A stretch of DNA of 30,199 nt from CAYVQF01 sp964454015 (GTDB lineage Bacteria > Myxococcota_A > Bradymonadia > UBA4248): assembly GCA_964454015.1 (NCBI GenBank), contig CAYVQF010000063.1, forward strand, positions 1 through 30,199, given 5' to 3'. Made by a program: the position numbers and the translations under genes. Shown here piece after piece: positions 24,833 through 30,199 of the stretch. Numbering within the stretch: position 1 is the stretch's first letter; the number at the start of each line of letters is the position of its first letter. The notes under the pieces are model-generated. The model saw only the letters and a list, made by a program, of their open reading frames with translations. It was not told where the DNA came from and made no database searches.

Positions 24833-26707
24833 TCAGGGTGCCTTGAGGGCCAAGGCTCCGATCCACAAGCTCAGCAGGCCATTGCCGCCGAGCCAGAGGC
24901 GGTCGAGGAGGCCGACGCCAGGCACGTAGGCGACGTCGACGTGGAGGAAGGCGCTCTCGCACAGGAGCACTGCTGCCGTGGCGATGGCGAAGCCCGCGAC
25001 CAGACGTTGGCCGCCGGGGCGACCCAAGAAGAGGGCCGCCGCCAACAGCACGGGCAGGAAAGAGGCGAAGAGGGGGCTCTCGGCGGGTCCCAGCAGCAGC
25101 CCCCCCCACAAGCTCAGGGGGCGCGCGGCGAGGCTGAGCAGGGGAGACATGAGCGCCGGTGGCGAGATGAGCAAGGGGAGCGCGAAGAGAATGCCGAGGC
25201 CCAAGGTGAAGCCGAGGAGGTAGGTCCACTGGGGTCCTGGGGCGAGATTGCGCTCCTTACGCCGCCACCAGATGACCAGCGCGGTCAGCGCCAGCGCTGA
25301 GAGGAGACGCCAGAGACCGAGGTTGATTTGGCTGTGGGTGAGGGCGGCGTGGATGTCCAAGATGCCGTGGCCAAAGCGCTCGTCCCAGCCCGACTCCCCT
25401 GCGTCGGCGGCGGTGCTCTCGAGGATGTGGCGCACTTGGTCGGGATTGCTGATGCCGTTTGCGATGAGCATGGCGGCGGCGGCGGCGACATGGGGCGCGG
25501 CCATGGAGGTGCCCATGTAGGACGCGAAGACCGGCTGAAAGCTGCCATCAGGGTTGGGGCGCAGGGTTTCTTGGAGGATGCCATCGGGTCGCCCATCGTC
25601 GTTTTGGTCGACCTGGGTGTTACCCCCCGGCGCTGCCAGCGAGATGTGGGGGCCGTAATTGGAGTAGAAGGTGGTGCTGCGGTCGAACTGGGTGGCGGCG
25701 ACAGCGATGACGTGGGGTGAGGCGGCGGGGTAAGAGGGGCGGCGCGAGCCGTTGTTGCCAGCGGCTGCGATGATGACGACGCCGCGCGCGTGGGCGTAGC
25801 GGATCGCCGCGTCGAGCTCCCTGCTTGGGGTCGGGCCGCCGAGGCTGAGGTTGATCACCTGGGCGCCGTTGTCGGCGGCGAAGCGGATGGCCTCTGCGAT
25901 ATCGGCGGTGTTGCCATAGCCTTGGTTATTGAGGACGCGCAGCGGCATGAGGGCGGCGTTGAAGGCGAGGCCAGCGACGCCGTAGCCGTTGTGGGTGGAC
26001 TGAGCGATGGTGCCAGCGACGTGGGTGCCGTGGCCGTGTCCATCGAAGGGGAAGGGGTCGTCGTCGACGAAATCGTAGCCGCGAACGAGGCGGGTGCCGT
26101 TGAGGTCGGGGATGAGGAGGCCGCGCTTGGGATGCTCCGGGTCCTCGTAGGCGATCCCCGTGTCGATGACGGCCACGACCACACCCTTGCCGGTGGAGAG
26201 GGACCAGGCCTCTGCGGCCCGGACCTGTTCGAAGTTCCACTGGTAGATGTAGAGGGGATCGTCAGGGGCGGAGAAGAGGGCCATGGTGCCCTTCTCCTCG
26301 GCGTACTCGACGCCTGGCCAGGCGTTGAGGCGCCGTAGGAGGGTGTCGACTTGGCTTTTGGGCACGCGGGCGCGATAGAGCTGGTGGGCTTCGGAGAAGA
26401 TGGAGTTGGCTTCGAGGGTGATGCCGAGGGCCTGACTGATTTCGCGATGGAGGGTGCGGTGATGGTCCTCGAGGTTGACCAGGATGGGCACCCACTCGTC
26501 TTGTGTTTCCGGGGGGGCGTGGCGTAGCTGTTGCTGGACCACCAAGGGCGCGCCAGGATCGGCGTCGAGGGTGCGCAGCTCGTAGGCTGGCTGGTTGTCT
26601 TGGCCCCACCAGAGGTAGAGCAAAGCGCTGAGGGCGATGAGCGGGACTAAGAGCCAGCGCGTGCGCCAAGGCAGAGAGCGGAGGCCACGGGGGGAGGGTG
26701 TCGTCAT
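24833..26707 (-). CDS. Membrane-anchored subtilisin-like serine protease (S8) with polytopic C-terminus
   Basis: A 624-residue protein. An N-terminal TM helix (about 17-34) precedes a propeptide-like region (about 70-145) and an S8 catalytic domain (about 150-460). The triad is complete: Asp182 in VIDTG, His226 in HGHGTH, Ser401 in GTSMAAPHV, with oxyanion Asn318 in AAGNNG. After residue 460 come about five or six TM helices, an unusual addition for subtilases. The N-terminal helix directs the protease domain outside the cytoplasm. It is the last gene after the PEGA-like and NTF2-like genes, 51 nt downstream. AGGAG lies 12 nt before the ATG, farther than usual. It may process envelope proteins; the substrate is unknown. 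Confidence 0.9.
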   Translation of the reverse strand: MTTPSPRGLRSLPWRTRWLLVPLIALSALLYLWWGQDNQPAYELRTLDADPGAPLVVQQQLRHAPPETQDEWVPILVNLEDHHRTLHREISQALGITLEANSIFSEAHQLYRARVPKSQVDTLLRRLNAWPGVEYAEEKGTMALFSAPDDPLYIYQWNFEQVRAAEAWSLSTGKGVVVAVIDTGIAYEDPEHPKRGLLIPDLNGTRLVRGYDFVDDDPFPFDGHGHGTHVAGTIAQSTHNGYGVAGLAFNAALMPLRVLNNQGYGNTADIAEAIRFAADNGAQVINLSLGGPTPSRELDAAIRYAHARGVVIIAAAGNNGSRRPSYPAASPHVIAVAATQFDRSTTFYSNYGPHISLAAPGGNTQVDQNDDGRPDGILQETLRPNPDGSFQPVFASYMGTSMAAPHVAAAAAMLIANGISNPDQVRHILESTAADAGESGWDERFGHGILDIHAALTHSQINLGLWRLLSALALTALVIWWRRKERNLAPGPQWTYLLGFTLGLGILFALPLLISPPALMSPLLSLAARPLSLWGGLLLGPAESPLFASFLPVLLAAALFLGRPGGQRLVAGFAIATAAVLLCESAFLHVDVAYVPGVGLLDRLWLGGNGLLSLWIGALALKAP

Positions 26708-26758
26708 GTCAGGCCAGTGCTCCTCGTGGTGGCAAGGTGATGGGGGCCTGGGTCGAGC

Positions 26759-27595
26759 TCAACGTGGCGTTTTGTTGTGAAGGCTGGCGTCGCGATCGCG
26801 TCTGCGGGCGCCGCGGAGCAGGGCCATGGCCGCCAGCGCCATGAGGGCGACGAGGGCCAAGGGGTCGACCGGCCCCTGGCTCGCCGTGATGGCGCACCCC
26901 AGGCAGCCTTTCTTTTCAGCTTGAGCCGCCTTGGCGGCCTCGCGCTCTTCCCACCACATCTCGTTTTCCGGGTCGGCGAGTCGGAACTCCTCGACGATCT
27001 CCTCAGGGAGGTTCTCCATGGGGATGATGATTTCATTGGGGTTGATGCCGAGGTTGACGTTGATTCTCCACTCCTTCTCCACTTTGCGCAGGTGTATGGT
27101 GCGTTGCACGCCATCCAGGTCGATGTCCACCTCGGCGCTCTCGCCATCTTTGGCGACCCGCTCGCCGACGATCTTGGGTTTGAGCTCATCTTTGGTGAGG
27201 ATCCCTCGCATCATTCTCCGCCAGGAGCCTCGGCTGACGCCGGCCCCGATGTCGCTTCCGCTCCAGGCAGACTCCAGCGCTTCAACGGAGTCATCCGTGA
27301 AAAGGGTCTTGAAGCGATCTTGATCCTCGAGAAAAGCCAAGTCGATGGCCTGTTGAACCGTCCTGGAGGGTGCCGGTCCGCCTCCTTTGACGATCCACAC
27401 GATGAGCAGGGCGATGCCGACCAAGAGGAGGGCGACGGCGATGAAAATCAGCTTTTTGATGAGCTTCTTGCGCGCCTTCTTCACCTCGCCCGAGGCCTTC
27501 TTGGAGGCCTTGTCCCCCATTTTTTTGGCGTCAGGCGTCTTGGGGGCTTTGGGCCCTTTGGGCATGCGCGGGGCTTTTACACCTGGTACCGCCAT
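26759..27595 (-). CDS. NTF2-like membrane protein with MYXO-CTERM-like C-terminal tail
   Basis: A 278-residue protein. The N-terminus is Lys/Pro/Ala-rich (1-48) and is followed by a TM helix (about 49-69). Residues 75-185 resemble an NTF2/DUF4878-type domain (TVQQAIDLAFLEDQDRFKTL, then VEKEWRINVNLG). The C-terminus carries GCLGC (Cys231, Cys234), a short spacer, a hydrophobic helix (about 245-260), then RGARRRDRD. This Cys, helix, Arg order is the layout of MYXO-CTERM sorting tails, although about 10 polar residues follow the Arg cluster. With both an N-terminal helix and this tail it would be membrane-anchored twice unless the tail is cleaved. It lies between the PEGA-like and subtilase genes in one operon. 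Confidence 0.75.
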   Translation of the reverse strand: MAVPGVKAPRMPKGPKAPKTPDAKKMGDKASKKASGEVKKARKKLIKKLIFIAVALLLVGIALLIVWIVKGGGPAPSRTVQQAIDLAFLEDQDRFKTLFTDDSVEALESAWSGSDIGAGVSRGSWRRMMRGILTKDELKPKIVGERVAKDGESAEVDIDLDGVQRTIHLRKVEKEWRINVNLGINPNEIIIPMENLPEEIVEEFRLADPENEMWWEEREAAKAAQAEKKGCLGCAITASQGPVDPLALVALMALAAMALLRGARRRDRDASLHNKTPR

Positions 27596-27660
27596 TGTGA
27601 GATCCTCGCTGCGAGAGGTGGCGCAGAGGCGCTAGACAATCAAGTCAGACGCAGGTTCGT

Positions 27661-28341
27661 TCAATCAGGCAACGCAGCGCCAGTGGTTTCAGTGATCACG
27701 GTCCTCTTGACCTCGGCCTTTTTCTCCTCCTTGGGAGGATCTTTGGGCCTCTTGGTCGCTGTCGTGCCGCCAGAGGAGGCGCCTGAGCCTCCCGTCGCTG
27801 GGCGCTGGGTGCCGCCACCGCTGCTGGCGACGGGGCGCGGTGTGGGGGCGGTGGTGGGGCTGAGGCGTGAGAGGACGATCTCACTGTGGAAATCACTGTC
27901 TAAGCTGACTTCCACCTCAGCGACTTCGAAGCCGTCCAAAAAGAGCTGCCAGCGCTCGTTCTGGGCGTTCTGGGGGAAGTCGGTGTTGATCGGGGTGAGG
28001 CCAATGGACTCGCCTGCGCGGAAGACCTCGGCACCGGTCGGCACCGTGTCGAGGCTGATGCGCACGGTCGCGGCGTGATGATCGTCAAAATCGAGGGCTT
28101 GGCCGAGGTCGATGGCGGGGATGGGGTCGGTGAGAGGCACGGCCTCGATACGCGTCGCTTGGGTGTCGCTGGGTGTCTCGGCCTCCGGCTCAGCGGTGGT
28201 GCTGAACTTCAGGACGATGAGCACCACGCCAGCGGCGCCACAGAGCGCCACCAGGCCCACGAGGGCGACGAGCGCATAGGGCTTGCGTTGCTTGGGGAGC
28301 ATCCCGCTGGGAGTGGGAGGGGGGAAGTAAGGAGCGACCAT
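27661..28341 (-). CDS. Single-TM protein with PEGA-like domain
   Basis: A 226-residue protein. A short Pro-rich, basic N-terminus precedes a TM helix (about 22-45). Residues about 92-158 look like a PEGA domain: VRISLDTVPTGAEVFRAGE, then IGLTPI, then a strand pair. The rest is Ser/Thr/Gly/Pro/Lys-rich and disordered. PEGA domains are found in surface and kinase-associated proteins, and the neighbouring Ser/Thr kinase carries the same type of domain at its C-terminus. The protein may be a partner or substrate of that kinase. The Thr/Ser-rich tail would offer phospho-acceptor sites, but it is probably extracytoplasmic. It is the first gene of its operon. Confidence 0.75.
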   Translation of the reverse strand: MVAPYFPPPTPSGMLPKQRKPYALVALVGLVALCGAAGVVLIVLKFSTTAEPEAETPSDTQATRIEAVPLTDPIPAIDLGQALDFDDHHAATVRISLDTVPTGAEVFRAGESIGLTPINTDFPQNAQNERWQLFLDGFEVAEVEVSLDSDFHSEIVLSRLSPTTAPTPRPVASSGGGTQRPATGGSGASSGGTTATKRPKDPPKEEKKAEVKRTVITETTGAALPD

Positions 28342-28409
28342 CGGAAGATTCCCTCAACGGCCATGAAGCCGATGGCTGATGCCGTCTACGCATGAGCCCT
28401 TCAGATGGT

Positions 28410-28438
28410 ACCCTAGAAAGTCCCAGGCGCATTGTCAA
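28410..28438 (-). promoter_or_regulatory. Putative sigma70-type promoter for the PEGA-NTF2-subtilase operon
   Basis: On the minus strand, a perfect TTGACA (28433-28438) is followed by a 17-nt spacer and TAGGGT (28410-28415). The leader would be about 60 nt. It lies in the 134-bp gap downstream of the kinase gene, so the three following genes can be expressed independently of the kinase. It is the best -35 match in the window. Confidence 0.6.
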
Positions 28439-28475
28439 CCGCGTGTGGTCGCTGGCGACGGAGTGGGGCGTCGCC

Positions 28476-30077
28476 TCAGAAGCTTTCGAGGCGGACCCGG
28501 ATGCGCTGGGGGGCGTCGCTCTGTGGGCCAACCTGCACCCAGCGCTTGAGGGGGAGGTGCCCTGGCGCTTGAAAGAGGTAGACCCCCTCGTGCGCAATGG
28601 GCAGCTCCAGGACCAATGGCGTGTAGCCCAGGCTCTGTCCTTGCGGGCCGAGGACCTCGGCTTGGGCCGGCAGGGAGATGAACTCCACGACGCGGTGGCT
28701 TGCTTGCTCGGGCTCTTCTTGGCGTTCCACGGCAGCTTGGGCGGGCGCGGCGGGTGGCATTTGCTGAGCGCTGCCGTTGTTCTTGACCCACAGGCCCATG
28801 GCTAAGGTGCCCACGAAGAGGCCGACGGTGACGGCCACCATCTGGTAGCGGCCGCGATGTTGTGCGCGCGCGGCGAGGCTTGGGCGGCTTGCAGGTGCCG
28901 CCCGCTCTGTTTGGCGCGGGCGCTGCCGGTGCCGGGTGGGGTAAGCGAAGGGGCGCGTCGCGCCCGGCGCTTCGGGTTGTGGCGCCTCCTGAGCGGGGAG
29001 GTTGTGCCAGGCGAGGAGCTCGGCGGAGTTGATGGGGAGCAGGGAGGGGCTCTCCTCGTGCTGCGCCCGTGGGGCTTCGGCGATGGTCGCCTCACCGCTG
29101 TGGTCGATGGGGTCGGGGTGGGTGATGCCAGCGTCACTGGTGGTCTGCGGCGCTGCCGCATCGAGGAGCCAGTCACTGCTGTGGGTGGTGGCGAAGTCGC
29201 TGAGGAAGCCCTGCAGCGCCGTGGCGACGTCGTTCATGGTGGCGAAGCGCTCGCTGCGCTTCTTGCGGACGCACTTGCCGATGATGTGTTGGAGGGCGCG
29301 GGGGATGGTGGGGTCGAGGCGGGGGAAGGGCTCGCGGACGTGCTTCATGGCCACGTCGAGTGGCTTGTCGCCGCGGAAAGGCGCTTCTCCCGTCAGCAGG
29401 CTGTAGATGACGCAGCCCAGCGCATAGATGTCGCTGCGTGGATCCAGACGATCCCCTTTGGCCTGCTCTGGACTCATGAACTCGGGGGTCCCGCACACGA
29501 CGCCCATGCGGGTGATGTGGGTGGCGTCGCGGCCGCTGACGAACTTGGCCAGGCCGAAGTCGACCACTTTGATGCGTGGGGTGAGGTCCTGGCCTTCGAG
29601 GATGAAGATGTTTTCCGGTTTGAGATCGCGGTGGACGATGCCGCGGTTGTGGGCTTCGTTGAGACTCCAGGCGACCTGGACGGCGATCTGGGCGGCCGAG
29701 ACGGGATCCATGCAGCCGTGGGTACGCAGGAGGCGGCGCAGATCTCTGCCGCGCAACCACTCCATGACCAGGAAGAGGAAGCCGTCCTGGGTCAGGCCGT
29801 AATCAAAGACGCTGACCGTGTTGGGGTGGATGAGGTGTTGGGCGGCGCGGACCTCGCGTTTGAAGCGATGGACGGCGACAGGATCGCGCTGGAGCAAGGT
29901 GCGCATGACCTTGACCGCGACGGGTCGGCGGTCGCGCTGATCTGTGGCGCGGTAGACGAAGCCCATACCTCCTGCGGCGACGAGGGCGTCGATCTGGTAC
30001 CACTTGCCCACGACGCGGCCGCGGTTCAGCTCCGCGGCGGGGTCGGTGTCAGGATGCGGGTGAGGGTGTTCAGCCAT
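28476..30077 (-). CDS. Membrane Ser/Thr protein kinase (Pkn/Hanks type) with C-terminal PEGA domain
   Basis: A 533-residue protein. The kinase domain is about 27-295: glycine loop VAAGGMGFVY, Lys56 in VAVK, Glu75, HRDLKPEN (149-156), DFG (173-175), GTPEFMSPEQ and DIYALG. A Pro/Ala-rich linker leads to a TM helix (about 417-437). An extracytoplasmic part ends in a PEGA domain (SLPAQAEVLGPQGQSLGYTP). All catalytic residues are present; the first glycine of the loop is Ala, which is common. It probably senses the envelope through PEGA and phosphorylates cytoplasmic Ser/Thr targets. The FHA domain of the HD-GYP protein could be one reader. The ATG chosen begins the cytoplasmic segment; a longer version would add 27 unsupported residues. 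No ribosome site is obvious. Confidence 0.92.
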   Translation of the reverse strand: MAEHPHPHPDTDPAAELNRGRVVGKWYQIDALVAAGGMGFVYRATDQRDRRPVAVKVMRTLLQRDPVAVHRFKREVRAAQHLIHPNTVSVFDYGLTQDGFLFLVMEWLRGRDLRRLLRTHGCMDPVSAAQIAVQVAWSLNEAHNRGIVHRDLKPENIFILEGQDLTPRIKVVDFGLAKFVSGRDATHITRMGVVCGTPEFMSPEQAKGDRLDPRSDIYALGCVIYSLLTGEAPFRGDKPLDVAMKHVREPFPRLDPTIPRALQHIIGKCVRKKRSERFATMNDVATALQGFLSDFATTHSSDWLLDAAAPQTTSDAGITHPDPIDHSGEATIAEAPRAQHEESPSLLPINSAELLAWHNLPAQEAPQPEAPGATRPFAYPTRHRQRPRQTERAAPASRPSLAARAQHRGRYQMVAVTVGLFVGTLAMGLWVKNNGSAQQMPPAAPAQAAVERQEEPEQASHRVVEFISLPAQAEVLGPQGQSLGYTPLVLELPIAHEGVYLFQAPGHLPLKRWVQVGPQSDAPQRIRVRLESF

Positions 30078-30199
30078 GACGTGGTGCCAAGGGTTGCGAG
30101 AAGGGAGAGGCGCGGCTGCTCGGAGAAGGAGACACACCTTGCTTCCAACAAGCCCCAAAGTGGGCGTCGAGGCAAAGTCTTGGGGATGGGCCTCACGGC

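Noticed and set aside
28392..28805. 137-codon plus-strand open frame
   Set aside because: Mostly antisense to the kinase PEGA region, with no family and no ribosome site; its start falls in the promoter of the PEGA operon.
30152..30185. Imperfect CCCCAAAG / CTTGGGG inverted repeat near the right edge
   Set aside because: Short, with one bulge and an 18-21 nt loop. No promoter or gene could be linked to it, and the remaining 122 bases show nothing else.

Overview
The window is GC-rich, densely packed bacterial chromosome. The gene content points to Myxococcota or a related delta-proteobacterial group such as Bradymonadia. The pointers are a Pkn-type Ser/Thr kinase with a PEGA tail, a lipoprotein with MopE-type Cys/Asp repeats, an FHA-GAF-HD-GYP protein, a PP2C phosphatase paired with a receiver/GHKL protein, many lipoproteins, and a protein ending in a Cys + transmembrane + Arg tail like MYXO-CTERM. 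No tRNA, rRNA, CRISPR array, IS element or phage gene was seen. The lineage is an inference from gene families; no ribosomal marker is present.

Layout. 1-90 is an almost pure G tract at the contig edge, probably a sequencing artefact, running into the 5' part of a gatC-like gene on the minus strand. 401-1751 (+) holds a small lipoprotein and an M48-like protein that has lost zinc ligands. 1752-2030 is non-coding with one good stem-loop. 2031-7436 (-) is a tightly overlapped run: uvrA, a MoxR ATPase, a DUF58 protein and a two-TM membrane protein. 7565-8677 (+) is an outer-membrane-barrel-like protein, and 8902-12066 (+) is a 1054-residue lipoprotein with eight MopE-type motifs followed by a beta-propeller.

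12215-18414 (+) is a four-gene sensory locus: a membrane PP2C (RsbU/SpoIIE-type) phosphatase, a periplasmic TPR protein, a PhnD-like periplasmic binding protein without transporter genes, and a degenerate receiver fused to a GHKL ATPase domain whose N-box Asn is missing. It resembles a partner-switching system with no visible STAS antagonist. Two lipoproteins converge at 19200/19202. A 316-bp divergent intergenic region with promoters on both strands leads to FHA-GAF-HD-GYP, a CPBP intramembrane protease and a deoxynucleoside kinase (20880-24794, +).

24833-28341 (-) is an operon of a PEGA-like membrane protein, an NTF2-like protein with the MYXO-CTERM-like tail, and a membrane-anchored subtilisin with a polytopic C-terminus. 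28476-30077 (-) is the PEGA-tailed Ser/Thr kinase. The most notable ideas are the incomplete partner-switching locus with its predicted inactive GHKL domain, and the closeness of a CPBP protease (the family that contains the myxosortases) to a protein with a myxosortase-type tail. Both are hypotheses from sequence reading.
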